From Ilyonectria destructans (Eukaryota; Ascomycota; Sordariomycetes; Hypocreales; Nectriaceae): DNA of 64,000 nucleotides. Positions 47,565 through 61,600 of the stretch are shown here, piece after piece. Below the pieces are notes generated by a model. That model saw only the letters and a list, made by a program, of their open reading frames with translations, had not been told where the DNA came from and did not search any database. The stretch spans positions 6,324,001 through 6,388,000 of the forward strand of contig JAHEWK010000001.1 of the NCBI GenBank assembly GCA_020740775.1, read 5' to 3'. A program made the translations under genes and the position numbers. Within the stretch, counting starts at the first letter, position 1. Every line of letters begins with the position of its first letter.

Positions 47565-47584
47565 CCATGCCATGCCATGCCATG
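47565..47584. repeat. Four-copy CCATG microsatellite
   Basis: Four perfect head-to-tail copies of the 5-bp unit CCATG, in noncoding sequence downstream of NudE. Confidence 0.8.
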
Positions 47585-47727
47585 CACCTGTTGAAAATGC
47601 CCACCCCCGTAAAATGCAGATACGTAGGTGAATTCAAGCCAGAGAGCCCGCTCCAGACAAGAAGAGAAAAAAGAGTATTAACAACCAGGGAGATACGGCG
47701 AAAGTATCTGACAGAAACCAAACTGCT

Positions 47728-49576
47728 TTAATATGTCTCTCCCAGGTCGCTCAATTTCCTCTGTCCGGATACACTTGATCTTGAAGGGCCGTTGCTGGGT
47801 CGTCGACCACCGCTCTGACGCCGAGTGGAAGGCATTGGGATTGCACTGCCAGCACTTGCGTCAAGGTCCAGTTTCGAGTATGTGCCTCGTCGGCTCGGCG
47901 TCCTGAACTCGCCCTCGTCCTCCTCCATTAGATCAATATGACTGATGCTAGCAGAGTGGCTATGGAGCGAGCCCCCAAGACTCGACCGCGGTCGGCCCAT
48001 GGGAGTTCGGGTTCCCGTGAGGGACGTTCGAGATGCTGGGCGTGGGATCATGTCTGTTCGGGATGGTGGTCGGGCGTACGACGAGACACTAGCCCGCGAA
48101 CTAGGCCGGCTGATCTCCGAATCTGGTCCGCGGTTCGGTAGGGGTCCAGGTCCATATGACAGGCGGCTCACTCCCGAGGTACTCAGTCGAGGAACATGGC
48201 TGCCCTTGGATGATGATGTTGAGGAGTGGAAGTTGGTAGGGGTGGTGTCGTCACCTGCTACTGAGCCTGCTACCGAAGAAGCTGCAGATCCCACATTGCG
48301 CTTGCGAGACCGGATCGTAACCGTCGAAGGCACCTGGGGATTTCCGTGGATGGACGTCCGAGGAGATGCGCGAGGGGGAGTATAAGTCGGCCCAGGAAGC
48401 TTGGACCGTACCGAGTGGACACGAGCTTCGAGGCGCTGCATCTGGGCTGTGAGAGTACGGATGTGGGCGAGAGAGTTGGAGGCAGGGATCTTGTGCGAGG
48501 CAGAGCGAGGTCCAACGTTCCGGTTCGCCGGAGTTCGCAAGGTAGTACCGCCAGTCGAGATACGGCTGCCTGGTGCCCGAGTAGATCCAGTCGGAGGCTT
48601 GGCTCTTGGCTTGGGAGTAATACTGTTTTCGGCAGAGGGAAGGCGGGTCTTCCGGGACTTGCTCGGGGCGGGAGTCCTCGTAGCTGCGACCTTGGGCAGG
48701 GTAGCCGAGGCGTCGGACATGGGAGGCGAAGGAGGTTCGCGCAGATCGGAGAGGGAGTCGGAAGGCAAGGGTGACTTGGCTTCGGGAGGCGTGGTGATAA
48801 GAGGAGAGCTGGCGGTAGAGCCGGGTGAGGCGTCAAGGTCCTTGTCGAAGGTAGGGGACCCAAGCATGGAGAGATCGGTTGAGATGGCAGAGAGATGGCG
48901 CGACTCCTGCTTCTTGAGCTTGTCTTGTAGGAGTTCGGCCTCGATCTTGAGGTCGCCCAGCTCATCTCGTAGGCGCTGCGACTCGATTCGCAGCTGTTCT
49001 CGCTCCTGTTCGCCCATCTTAATCTCCTCCTCCATCATGACAGCGCGCTCAATGGCCTGGTTGTACTTGGACTCCATATCTTCAAGTGACGATGTGGTGT
49101 TGCGCGCCTGTCGCTCAAAGTCGTCGTTGGCGACTTCGATATCGCGCAGCTTCAGCTGCATAGTTCGGTTCGAGTCTCGCAGCGTTGTGATTTCCTTCTC
49201 GAGTTGATGTTGCGCAGCGCTAGATTCCGTCTTTGACTCCTTGTGCTTTCTCTACACGGATCAAACACAGGCCAAGTTAGTCAAAGTGCTCGCGCAAAGC
49301 GATTGTGGTTGTCGAAACGACGGTGGTAGGGGGCGCATCACATACCTTCCACTCCTCGACCTCAAAACCGAGCGTTTCGGCCTTTTCTTGCAAAATTCGC
49401 TCCTGCTTCTCTGCCCGGTCGATGTCCTTCTCCAGTTCCTGCTCAAGCTCCCTGCTGGAGTCTCTGAACTCCGCCAGCTCCATTTCGAGCTGCTCGTACT
49501 GGGCCTTGTACCAAGTGACGGCATCTTCAGCGCTGGTGGCCCCGCTAGGCGGCGACGACGGAATGTCTAACGACAT
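47728..49576 (-). CDS. NudE/RO11-like nuclear distribution protein
   Basis: Exons 49576-49346 and 49251-47728 give 584 aa. NudE-family proteins bind Lis1 and dynein and are needed for nuclear migration and hyphal dynein function. The N-terminal about 190 residues are one long coiled coil: [29 protein letters not shown], with [14 protein letters not shown] and [23 protein letters not shown], the last being the Lis1-binding stretch in the family. A second short coil is at [24 protein letters not shown]. The C-terminal half is disordered, Ser/Arg/Pro-rich, with repeated S-R-P-x-S-R phosphorylatable segments. The intron follows EVEEWK. A CLIP-type alternative is unlikely because no CAP-Gly domain is present. 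Confidence 0.9.
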
Positions 49577-51342
49577 GATGGGCGGCGGTTGCGATTCAAT
49601 TCAGCCAGGCGGTGCGGTTCGGTTCGAGTCGCGAAGGCGATTGCGCGGAAAGGGTGAGATGACCGAGCGGCAGGAGGTGAGTGGCGATATCGGGGATCGG
49701 ATCGAATAGCTTGGCGAGAGGACGAGCTGGGTCGAAACGAATGATTCTGACTGCGCAGGACGCAACGAATGCATCGTCAGTCAGGCTGTCGGGCAGGAAC
49801 AGGCGGGGGTCTGGTTGCAGGGCCAAATGACACTCACCGATACCGAGCATCCGACGTTCGCTGTGAATAGCTGGCGGCGCCGTCGAATAGATGGCAGCGC
49901 TCGTAGCAGCAGGCTGCACTTACCGTTGCTGTTGTTCTTACCTGTGATGCTGTGGGTTAGTAGAAAGCAGCCGCTACGGCGCGGAGTTGCGAAAGGCTGC
50001 ACCGCAATGTCGATGATTGCTTTGCTGTTTTGGCTCGTGACGAGACGGTGTTGATGCGACACATCGCGGGTTGGCACCCGCCCCATTCTCCTTGACCCGA
50101 CAGCTGTGCCTAAGCCTGTTTGGGTTTGGCGTCTGGCAGCCATGGGCAACAGGGCGTTACAGTTCGCCGTGGACCCCGCCATTGATTGGCTGGCAGCTGT
50201 CCCCCTTGATCCGCACGTGACTTGCTCGGCCTCCTGTTGAGCTGCGCACGTACCCTTAGGTGTACCTGCCGAGACCAACCTGCAAACTCCCACGTCACAC
50301 CCCTGGAGCCATGGAGGGGTTGTTTGCGGCACCTTATCAACATGGCGCTTCCGGGCTCTTTAACAGCTATAACAGTCTACCCTGGAGCATAATGCCACGG
50401 TACGTGTATCGATGCATCGCTCCCGAGACAGGAGTTAAAACACATCTAGCTTCTTCTATCTTTTTGCTTCATTTACCCGTCACTTTAATGCCTCCAATCC
50501 ATCTTAATTTAGGCCCAAATCCTCAATGCCTCATGCGCAAGGGTCACGGCCCATGCCCACTTTATGCAAGACAAACCATGCCACCCACTTCAAACACGTC
50601 ACTCGGTCGTAATGTCACTCCCCAAATAGCTCACGCACTTTGCCTAGCATTCCAACCCAACCAAGATTGTAAGAACAATGAATCACAATCACACAGATGG
50701 AATATCCCGAGCGATTTCCTAAATACAAGATGCGTTTTTAAAAAGAGTGTTGCTATTCGCACACAGGTGCAAATCCTCACACGTAAACTAATGTACTTGG
50801 GTAGATATGAGTCAAAGGGTACATTCTTAGGCCTCATTCCTACTTTCTTAATAAATCCAACTCAATAAACTTGTAAACATAATGAAATTGATTCTTCGGG
50901 GATAAATATCAAGACTAAGGATCATAAAAATGCGATTTCCTAAACTGCGGTATTAGGTATATTGTTGATAATTATAGTACTTGTGGGTGCGAATAGCAAG
51001 CTGCACGTATGCAGTGCTCTTTGAAGTAAACACCCTCACCTTGCATAAAGAGAATCGCCTAGGTACGTGATGGAGAGTAGAACTTGCTTTGAGATTGGAA
51101 ATAGTAGAAGAGTAGTGTCCCATCTGGCGTTCTCGTCATTATTGATCAACACACTTGGCGCCAGATCTTGGAACAGCCTCATGTTGTGGTCCGTATCTGA
51201 TTGGAATTATTAGACAAGTTGTAAGCACTACTGTCCAAGACAACGCCAACAAGTTCTCATCTACAATGTCAACTGGGACTTAATATCATAAAAACGCCAA
51301 ATCGTTAACGTGTACTGGAGTGGTATCTTAGGTCATCTTATC
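49577..51342. other. Intergenic region, AT-rich right half
   Basis: The left half is NudE promoter sequence. From about 50420 to 51340 the sequence becomes AT-rich with no coding frame of note, in contrast to the GC-balanced flanks. It may be a decayed mobile element or an extended 3' region of the Doa10 gene. No terminal repeats were found. Confidence 0.45.
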
Positions 51343-54300
51343 TTAGAGCCTCGCTCCTCCTGCCCTCCAAGCTCCTCTAACTCTCCTTGCACCCGCTGCT
51401 GCAGCCCCAAAGTTGTGTAATCTCTCTCCAATTAAATAAGCCTCATCGCGGATACGGGCCGACCATCCATGGAACACCCTCACCAACCCAATGGTGTTCT
51501 TGATCAACAGTGCAGCTAATGCCACGGCGGGATACGACTGTCGGTAGATGATTGCTAGTCGGGCCGCCTCTGCTGCCTCGTTCAGACCGGCTTGCGCACC
51601 GGCGATCATACCATACTTGATGAGGGCCGTGGTTATTGCTGGAGGTCCAAACACTGCTGCCACAGAGATCGCTAGTCCGGGGACGACGAATGCCCTAGTC
51701 AAGACACTAGCATCGGGATATAACCAGCCCTCGCGGAGGACAGTACGGACGGCGACGGCGAGACGCGTATCGGCGAATAACGTGGTCACCATCCGAGCAC
51801 TCAACTTCAAATACAGCACACCTAACGTCCATGCCTGAATGACCCGCACGGTGTGTCGGCTCGCTTCCGGAGCTCCATCTCTCGACGCTTGAATTGATGC
51901 CGCAGTCGGGGGATACATGTAGGTGTGGAGCGGGATGGCGAGATACAGCTCCATAATTGCCGACACCAGTAGCGGGAATACGACAAGGAGGAGGAAGTAG
52001 GAGTACAATACCGAGCTTCCATGAAGAATCACGCCAATGACACGTCGAGGGGCACCTCCACCAGCGACCTGTGCTTGGGCACTGTCGATCCATCGCTGGA
52101 CCTTGGCCCAGACGCTCTTGATGTGGAAGACCAGATAGGCAAGAGATCCAAGGAGGTACACTCCGATGCTGAAGGCGTAGATGTCGTTGGTTCTGATGTG
52201 AGAGGGGATCAGCATCTTGAACATCCTGCGGCCAAACACCAGTGGGATAATTGTGAATCCGACACCAGTGACGGCGGCGAAGATCCAGATGAACAAGATG
52301 AACAAGAAGACTCTCGCCCGGAAGTTCGGGGGGATGTAGACCATCTGGTACTGGTTGGAAGAATACAGATCGGTGTCCAACTGCCTATCGAGTCGGACGC
52401 CACGTTCCGAAACGTCAAGAAAGACCTTCCTGCCCTTGGGGATCTTGACTCGATCGGAAGCCGGGGCGCGCACGAAGTGACCACTCTCCAAGATCTGGCT
52501 TGAGTCCCTGAGGCGGGCCTTCTTGCGTCGGAGATGGGACATTTCGGCCTGAGTCAACGGTGGTTTTGGCTTGGCATCGCCTCCGTCGAAAGCGTCCTTC
52601 CAAGTCTTCGGGGTGACCTGATGATTCTTGTCCAATTCCAGGAAAACTGTCCTGTACCAAGGGAGTGCGTGGTACTCCGACGTTACACCCAGCTGAAGGC
52701 TACCCTCCTCATCGATTCTCCGTTCGCCGAAGAGGAAAAATGTTAGACGCAGGCCACGCGCGCAGGTTCGGAACCACCACGTGTACATAGCATGCAGTCC
52801 ATCGCCAGGCTTGAAGAAGTTGACCGCCAGTGGCATGAGGAAGTTGTAGAAGAGTAGGTCGACAGGGAATTCCAGGACGGGTTCGTTTGATGAGTAGTGG
52901 ATCGGGAGAACGTTGGGCAACGTGTAGGACAGACCCCAAACGACACCACCCAGACAGACAACGACCAATGCGCCGTAGACAAATGCGGAGAAGAGAATCT
53001 TCCTCAGCTGTGTCGTCAGGTTTCTCTCGAGTACATCACGAACTGGGTGAAACTCAGGATCATCAGGGTCGCGGATGAAGTCTGGCACGCTGTTAGTAAG
53101 GAAGTAAAGGGAGTGGTGGGTTGAACTTACAGAGGACGCCCTGTCGCATAATCTTGCGGCACATGGAAACGAAGAGCGCGAAATGGAACATATACCCGGT
53201 GCCAACAAACCAGTGAACAAAGACAGATGTCAAGGGATAGTTGTACGTGAAGAGCATCCGAGACTTGAAAGTCGTGTCTTCAAACAAGGGCAAGAGAGCA
53301 CCGTCGAGGAGAAGGCCGCAATAAAGGGGAAAGACGAGCATTTCGATGCTGATGATCATGATGACCTTCATGATGCCGCTGGCTTGGTGCAACGTATCGA
53401 TCACGCCTGCCTCCCACGCTTGCATGAGATTGCCCCTAGAGAATGGGCTTCCGCGCTTGAGGTACATGGCGCCAATAAAGAAGAGCGTAACGTAGCCCGC
53501 GAGGATGGCCCAAAACCGATCCACTCCAGACCAGTCCGCCAGCTCAGGGTTGATGGATGGCGAGGTCTCTGCTTCGCCGAGATTAATTACCCAAGCGTTG
53601 GGGTTCAGCAAGACTGAGGAGGAAAGGCGAATGTGATTCCAAGCAGCCACTGAAAAGGAGGCAATGACTTGAAGAGAGGGGAGGTTGTAAAAGATGTGTC
53701 CGCCAAAGACAAAGGTAAATGCTTCGCTCACGGTCGAAAGTACAGTACCGATGTGGCCCTTGACTGTGAGCAACGCCCCGTGGCTGATGGCCGAAAAGTT
53801 TTGCATCTCGGAGGCGGACATGGGGAAGTCCATAAAGGCATACTCCAGGACTCGCGATCCGGCACTGGTCCACAGCGCCCATGACGCCTTTCTTGCTGAC
53901 ACGACCTGTGACGCAATGAAACCTCCGATGATGCTGGTAAACATGTCGAGAAGGTTCAAAGCCGTCCAAGAAGCGAGCCCGGCAAACATGACAGCGGCAT
54001 CTTGAAGAAGCTTGGAAAGCTCAAAGAGTAGCCGAACAAGTCGCATTGGGTTTGCTAGGATCCAGACACTGACACGTCCAATATTGTATGGGATGAAGAT
54101 GCAGGCAAAGATCGTTACAGAGACGAGGACTGCGCAGAATATAGCGTTCTGGAATAGGCCTGCGATAGGACCGCGCATACCGATGAGCTCCATGACGCCC
54201 TCAAAGTCCTCGAGGTCTTCGATGGCTTCTGGGTCGAGCCCATCGCCAGGCATACCATCAAGGTCTTCAGGCTGTACATCGGCATTATCATCTGCAGCGT

Positions 54301-56404
54301 CCGCTTCATCGACATCGACCCACGCATCATCATTAGCATCGGCGTCAGCAACATGGTTAACCGCTTCGGCCTGAATATGATGATGATCCTCGAGATCACC
54401 CCACATGAAGTCGGTGACTCGATCAACCAAGCCGGGCGCCCTTTCATTATCTTGCTCGACGGCTTCGTCCGGGTTTCTGTGGATTGTAGCCTGTTCTCGA
54501 TGAGCGTTATGGACGTTTGATGGCCGTCCATCAAAGGCGATGTCTTCTGTAGGCGAGTGATGCGTATGCTCAGGATCCTCGAACTCGGCCGAGAGGCTAC
54601 TGCGGATAGAGGTTCCAGCCTCAGGAATTCGGTCAGAAGAAGGGGTCGTGCTCCCGTCGAAACTAGGTCGGTCATTGGTGCGATACTGCTGTGCATATGG
54701 ATCCTCAGTCTCAGGCTCGGATGGCAAGGCCGCAAAGGACCAACTATTGTTGGCCAGCGGGTTAATGGTGTCATGCAGCTTAGGACCATCAGATACAGCA
54801 CGGGGCCGTGAAGGACCCGGGAGCAATCCTGTCCTCCAAGAGTCGGCTTCAATTTCTCGTTCCGGGGTTGGGAGTGACTCCCTTTCCTTCCCCTTTCGAG
54901 AAGCTGCCGGGTGTTCTTCTTGATGCCCAATCGAAGATCCTTCGTTTGACCCTGGGGTGAGCGCAATCCTGGAAGAGCTCTCGGCTGTGGAACCAGAGCT
55001 CTCAGGGCGATCACCGACTACAGGCAGCTCTGGGCGCCTATGAAGTGCGGCCAGCTCTGGGATGCTGGCTTCTTGGCCGGGGATAGATCGGCGAGTAATG
55101 TCGACCCAATAAGCGAGTTTTTCTTCAAGGCCCTCATCCTCAACTATCTGCAGAATCCTCTGGGGGTCTCCATCCGCGAGGCGATAAATGCGCAAGTACT
55201 CATGTACGCTGGTTCGTTCTTCCAAGGCGCTGGGATTCATCTGAGGCCAAGGTTCAGGTGCCACGACGCTAGCAGCGCCAGTATCCTCAAACCCTGCTTG
55301 CGGTTGTCGAGCATAAGATGGAAGGAGTCGTGGATCATTGACTTCAACGGGCCCTATGAGTTCTCCATCATCTAGAGTCTCCTCATCCGACTCATCTAGT
55401 CCTCGAAGATCTTCTGCGTCTTCTTGTCGGACAAGAATCGGTTCCTGTGCAGCAAGAGGATTTTCAGGGGCAGCGAAGGCAGCGCGCATGTTGATCTCGG
55501 GCTGTTGCTGAACGACGTAGTCTCGAACCAAGATGACGAGGATAAAGCAGACAATGACCAACACTGTGATGATCTGTCCCTCAAGCACATAGACGAGAGT
55601 TCGATTCAGGGTGGGGTTTCGGGTCAAGTTGTGGAGAAAGGTGACGTCGCCGAGAAGAGACGGGGGTGTCGTTCCCATGGGAGAGCCGTCCGCTGAAGTC
55701 GCAGAATCACCTGATTCTGATCGATTGTACTTGGAGGACATATATAATGAGTTGAGAAGGACACGGAGGAGGAACTCGGAGATGTTCTGGCCTGACAGCC
55801 CATCAAGCATGGCTTGGGCGACGGCAGCGGATGTGGTGACGGGCACAAAGAGGGGACTGGCCGGGCATGTATCATTTCCAAAGGCTGACTGTGCCAGCTC
55901 TACTGTAGCCGCGACCGTTTCGTTTGACCCAGAGAGCATTGAGCTGGCACCGAGCCCTTCGTCGCTGACCCAGAACATGAAGGACCATACTGATCTCATC
56001 AAATAGGGCAGCCAAAAAACCCAGACGCTGATGGCCATGACGGCGCGGAGCCAGACCAGGACATTGCGCAGGAGATATTTGGCCATGTGACCGACGAATA
56101 CGTGTACGGGCAGAGACTGGGGCATGTCGGGGGCGTAGAGCTTGGTGAAGCGGAACGACGTCTTGCAGAGCTCGCAGTACTTCTTCTGCGAGTGCGACAG
56201 CCACTCCATCAAACAGTCCTGGTGGACAAATTTGATGCTACCGCTGCACTTGCATGGATAGAACAGCGGCTCTTCTGGTGTACCCTCGCCACGACATATT
56301 CGACAGATGCCGGGGGCCGTATCCTGGGATTGGAAGGGGTCGTCGGATCGGGTAGCAGCGCGGTGGAAGCCCTTGAGCTTGAGACCTGGGGTGGGATCCT
56401 CCAT
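51343..56404 (-). CDS. SSM4: Doa10/Ssm4 ER membrane ubiquitin ligase
   Basis: Exons 56404-53131 and 53081-51343 give 1670 aa. Doa10 (Ssm4, MARCH6 in animals) is a polytopic E3 ligase of the ER and inner nuclear membrane that directs misfolded and regulated proteins, including sterol enzymes, to the proteasome. The N-terminus has a complete C4HC3 RING-CH domain: CRICRGEG, then PCKCSGSIKFVHQDCLMEWL, then CELCKTSF. About fourteen membrane helices follow. A long cytosolic loop (about 350-720) is acidic and Ser-rich, ending in DLEGVMEL-like acidic sequence before GMRGPIAG. The conserved TD-region segment RDPDDPEFHPVRDVLERN lies after the splice join (QGVL|YFIRD). The conserved C-terminal element shows as EAYLIGERLHNFG, the piece needed for activity in yeast. 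The start at 56404 is the first ATG in frame. Confidence 0.96.
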
Positions 56405-58676
56405 GGCGTCGGTGAGGGCGATGGCGATCCGAAGGAAAATCGACCGTACCCGCAAGGGGCTTATTAGGGGGAGGTTGCGGGTAGAACCATGCGCAAGATG
56501 GTGAGCTGGCGCAGTTGAAGTCGAACAATGTAGCCACCAGACACCGACGCGACCGAGACTCCGAAAGGCGGGCCAAGACGGGCCGGTGCGATTCGTCGAG
56601 GCACAAGTGGGGAGACGGCAGAGGCGGTGGGAGCTGGGCGTGGTCCGCTTGCGTACTCGTTCGCTGGGGTCGAGGGAGAGAGGTGAGTCGCGATTTGCGT
56701 GGCCGCGCGATGGTGTTAGTGTTTGGTTGTGGAGTTCGGGATGGTGTTGAGACGTGGTTGTTAATTCGCAGCAATGTTGGGTGGCTGTTGGAGAGACAAG
56801 GCGCTGCCACTAATTGCCACCACGGTTCCGACTTGCTTCTTAGTGCTGGGGCTGCGATCTGCAGTGAGCAGTTGGCGGCCAGGTGGCGGTTGGTGGGCTC
56901 TCGGTGGCTTAGGTGCGGTGAGTGGTACGAACACAGGGTCCTCGACTGATCCGTCTTTACGCGTACGCCTAATACATCCTAAAAATTAGCTACCTACGGT
57001 AACCTGATATTAGGACTTATGATGGCAACATTATATCTTATTTATTTCTTTCTTTACCTTTTATTTCTTAGTTTCTTGGTGGTAAAGTTTTATTCCTTAC
57101 CTTGGGTGCCCTTCCAGGTCCAGACGACTTTCTGCGCACCCGTTATTTGGATAGAGTCTATGCCGCAAGGAGGTGAGGGCTACACAATTTAATGTGGTGC
57201 CCTCATACAGAAGCCATGTACCGCATACGTGTGAATAGCAAAAGTTGCCTGTGCCAATAGCAATACTTGACAACATTAAACAAGTTGGTGGATTGTCCCC
57301 GGATTATAGAATGATCCGATGCTTTAATGCGTTCTAGAGTGTTCTCACGTGCTAGACTGCTCATTCGCTCCAGTCGGTTCAACGAACGGCCTCGGAGCAT
57401 GGATGCGTGCACGGGCTGATGTCATGGGTACATATAAAGCGGCGTCTGTCACATGGGAAGGGATCGTCTTGTTGTTAAGAGGTCGTGTACTGGCTATGAT
57501 CATCTGGGCTATGGTGTCATTCATTTTTGTTTCGTAGATGAAGGAAACATAGCAGCGTTGGATCTCATCTCGAGGTGTCCCTAAATGTTATAATGAGAGA
57601 GGAATGGATCGTGCCCTTTGAAGTACCCTCGGTCAAGCGCACCATTGCCGCGGGTTTGCCTGAAGAAGCTGTTATGACTTGAGCTGCGATAGCATTGTGC
57701 GCAAACTTCTTGAGTCGGCTTCAACATGGCGTCGCGTTTCTACGAAGCCAATCAAGTACCCCCACATGAAGTCATTGTTCTCATTACATACAAAATATTG
57801 GCCGATAATGTAGCTGTAATTGGAATGCATCCCCAACACGTTCTTGGCTGTTCAACGGCCGCGATGTGACGTAGATGAGCTGAACTCGGATTGCCTCCGG
57901 GCTCCAACACTTGGTTGCGCGTTCCCAAATGGCTGGCTGTCGCTGAGTCTACCCGTTAGCACCTTTTACTGTGCCTTGTATCGAAAAGATGTTGGAGAAC
58001 AAGATAGCAAATCAAGCTTCGGTCGACTTCGATGACGTCTGCGTGCTTCTGATACCGGCGCAGAGTCGCTGCAGTGCCTCAAGGTGGTGTACCTAGGCGG
58101 TCTGGGCCACCCGGGCTTGGAAGCGAACTGCTAAAACCTGGTGGGGGGGGAGATGACACCACTGGGACCACACCGCGGGCGTTAGGGTCTGAGATCAAAG
58201 GCGTCAATCCGGCTTCACCTTTCCCTCTTTTTACTCATTGACGTTCCAAGAATAATGCTCGCGTACGATTCATAAATCCAGCCCGCGGTTTGAAGAATCC
58301 CTCCGTCTCCATTCTCGTTTGCGCCGCCTGTCTCGCTTTCGTCTCGCGTCGTGTCGCAGGAAAAACCCCCGGCGTTCACGGAACCTGAAGCGACCAACCC
58401 CTGCAAGCTTTGTCCCAGGCAAAGCTTCGCCCCAGGCAAAAAGTCCACATAGGTCGATTGGCTTCACGGCGTCGCCAACTGCCAGAGCTTCCTCAGCTTC
58501 CTCTCGCTCCACCAACCGGCTTTGTCGCGACATTGCTCGCTTTCTTGATTCGCTGCATCTTCTACCCATCATCACGACTCTGTGTGGCCTCCAACAGCCG
58601 GCCTCACTTCGCCCTCCCGCCGCGCGACGAGCTGCCGCCGGTCGCAGCCAGCTCCGATAACAGCACCACCTCCGCC
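56405..58676. other. Intergenic region between Doa10 and the helical repeat protein
   Basis: A divergent promoter region of 2.3 kb. About 56970-57100 is AT-rich (TTATTTATTTCTTTCTTTACC and similar). A G-run of nine is at about 58142-58150. The last 450 nt before 58677 are open in the plus direction but proline/arginine-rich and lack an upstream ATG that keeps a clean frame. I regard them as leader. Confidence 0.45.
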
Positions 58677-61600
58677 ATGGCCGAGTCTGCCGGTTCCATC
58701 ATGACTGGCAACGGCGCCGCCCACATCAACGGCAAGTCGAATGGCCAGCCTCTTGGTCGTCGAAGGACCAGCAGGAAGCGCCGCAGTCCCCTGCTCTGGA
58801 CGTTCAACGTCGTCGCAAGGTTCGTTTCTCCCGTTGCCGCGTCCCTATCAGCCCAGACTTTGTGGCTGGCCTCGTGCATGGCGCGTCCTGTCGCTGCAGA
58901 TGCTGCGGATGCTGCAGTCGCTACAGTCGCCTGGCATCATCACCTGCAAGGCATCATCAACTGACTCGTGGATATTATAGACTCGCGACCTGGGCTGCCA
59001 TCCTCACCATCCTCTTCCGATGCCCCTCCTCCCCCGAGACTTGCGACGAGAGCTCACCGTTCATCTGCCAACCCTACTTCCAAGTCAAGAACGCCGTGTC
59101 ACCCCATCTCCAACCCTACTACGACGAATTCGCCGCACCCTACGTCGAGATTGCTCGACCATACTACGAGACCGTCCATGAAAGGGCCTGGAAGCCCACT
59201 CGCGCATACGCTATCCAATATGGAGCCCCTTGGGTTGAGAAAGCACAGGAGCACGCCTGGGCCCAGTGGCAGAAGAACGGACAGCCTCAGCTTGCCAAGT
59301 ACCAAGGTATCGCGCAGGAGAAGTACGATGAGTCTGTTGCCCCGTATGTGAGCCAGGCCACCTATACCGTTGGTCCGTACTACGACATTGCTCGCACCAA
59401 CGCCCTCCAAGTATATTACGAGTACATTCTCCCGGGCTACGAGTTCGTCCACCCATATATGATCAAGGGTTATGATGCGGCCTCGGATTTCACCACCAGT
59501 ACCGCCCTCCCCACTGCTTACTGGGCATGGAACAAGTCGTATGTCTTCCTGGACGCTAAAGTCTGGCCTCACTTGCGAGCGGTCTACACCGAGAACGTAG
59601 AACCTCAGCTGGTCCGCATTGGAGAGCGTCTCGGACGTTTCAAGGCCCGGGACAAGGTCAAGACCTCCCAAGCCTCGCAAGAGAAAGTACCATCCAGGTG
59701 AGTTCCTTCATACCTGCCCCCAAACACATATCGCTGACATCGCGTTTTTAGCTCTGTGACAGATTCAGTGCCCTCATCGTTCATCAAGCCAGCCCCGCAG
59801 AGCACAACTTCTTCGGAAACCGCCTCGCAGCAACCTGTGGCCAGTGAAAGCTCTAAGACTAAAGAGATCCCTGAGCCCAGCCCTGAACCCAATTCTGAGC
59901 TCGAAGCCGAGGACGTTGCCGGCCAGTATATCAACCCCGTGCAGGCACCGCCGGCCGACGAGAACGAGTCCGAAAGACGCAGGAAAGCTCGCGAGATGGT
60001 TGCCCAGGATCTTGAGACCTGGCAGAACAAGTTTGCTGCGCAGGCTGACGACGGTGCTACTGATATGGAGGACCGTGTCGACGAGATTGCGGATCGCATG
60101 ATTGAGCAAAATGCCAAGGTCACCGGCAGGGCACTATTTGACGAGCTCGAGTCCACCATTGATTTAGAGCTCCGGGAACTCAAATCCAAGATCTCATCGC
60201 TCGTGGAAGTGGCTGACGAGAGGCCGGATAGCGTCCAAGGACAAGTTCTCGACGCCGTTCGATCCGCGGGTGTGGCCATTAAGATGAGGGCACTGGCAAT
60301 TCGACAGTGGCGCGAAAGCTACGACAAGGAGCTGCAGAACACCGTCATTGCCGTCGCCGATGTCCACTTCCAGATCCTCGACGAGACCCGGAATCTTGCC
60401 CTGCAGCACATTGGCATGAGATGGGCCTGGACAGAGGGCGTCACCTACAAGGACTGGGCCAAATACCACGAGTTGAAAGCCACTCTCAACGAGTGGACTG
60501 AGCAGCTCAAGCAACTCATCGTCACCCACCCTGCCTTGCTGGAGGCTCAAGATGCCTCAGCGCAGGTGGAAGATGAAGGCATGGAAATCGCCTCGGCTGC
60601 GGCTAGGGAACTAGCTCGACTTAAAGAGGTCGCTCGCTGGAAGATTTCTGCTGGGGATGCTACAGATAACTTCGACAGCCAGGAAATGAAGATAGCTGCT
60701 GAGACTGCCGCTTTCCTCGCCACTGCCGCGGCTGCCGAGAAGGCACAACTAGCTACTGAAGCCGGTGTCGAGGACATTAGCGATACTGAGTTCTCGTACG
60801 AAGAATCTGTTTTTGACAAGGAGGACACCGCATCTATCGATACATCATCCACTGATGATGACGCCGCCCCTACCACCGCTGCTAGAGAGCCTGAACTCGG
60901 GTTTGAGGAGTTTGACTCTTTGGTCGGAGAGCCTATTGAGGAAGCCACCTCGTCGATATCCGAAGCCGCCAGTGCGGCATTCGTCGCTGATCAAGACGAC
61001 TCAGCTGATGATGCCGAGACTGTCACGATTAGCTTGACTGATGGCACCGAGACTATCAGTTTGGCTGGAGCAAGCGAACCTTCCGACAACATCGACGAGA
61101 CGTCTTTAGTTGCCCCAGACACGATCGAGGATATCAGCACCGAAGCCTCGAGCCTCATGGACGAAGCCGAAGAGACACTTAGCAGCATTGCGGACCAGAT
61201 CTTGGAAACCGCGGAGAACCTACCAATTTCGGAGCCTGAGTCTATCGCCAGTGTGGTTGAGGAGCTGTCTAGTGAGATTTCAGAGGCCTCTTCTTCTCCC
61301 GATGCCACTGATGCTACGGATGCTGCCGAACACGAGGACGCGACCTTGACCGATTATCTTGTTTCAGAAGCATCTGAGGCGCTTGCGGGTGGTGATACTT
61401 ACACAATTGCCAGCAACGAGAGCGAAGAACCTGCTCCCGTGGATGGTGAGGATGAGCCTAGCTATACCGACATCGACGAAGATGTTCTCCGTGATGAGAC
61501 GCCGATTTCGGAGGAAAAGCCCATCAAGCCCGTAATGTTCGGTGCTGCTGCTCAGGAAGTCCCCAACCGCCAGATAGTTCTCGAGGATTACGAAGACGAC

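Larger units (their letters stand above)
43647..47727. other. 4 kb intergenic region upstream of ACC1
   Basis: Frames on both strands are short and lack domains, including the roughly 130-150-codon frames at 43861-44839. Features seen are an 11-base T run at 44659-44669, an 11-base C run at 47121-47131, and four CCATG units at 47565-47584. Its right end should hold the NudE 3' UTR. Confidence 0.45.

Noticed and set aside
58410..58676. Upstream extension of the helical repeat protein
   Set aside because: The frame is open but Pro/Arg/Ser-rich, with no good ATG in frame before 58677. The ATG at 58677 has a CGCC context.
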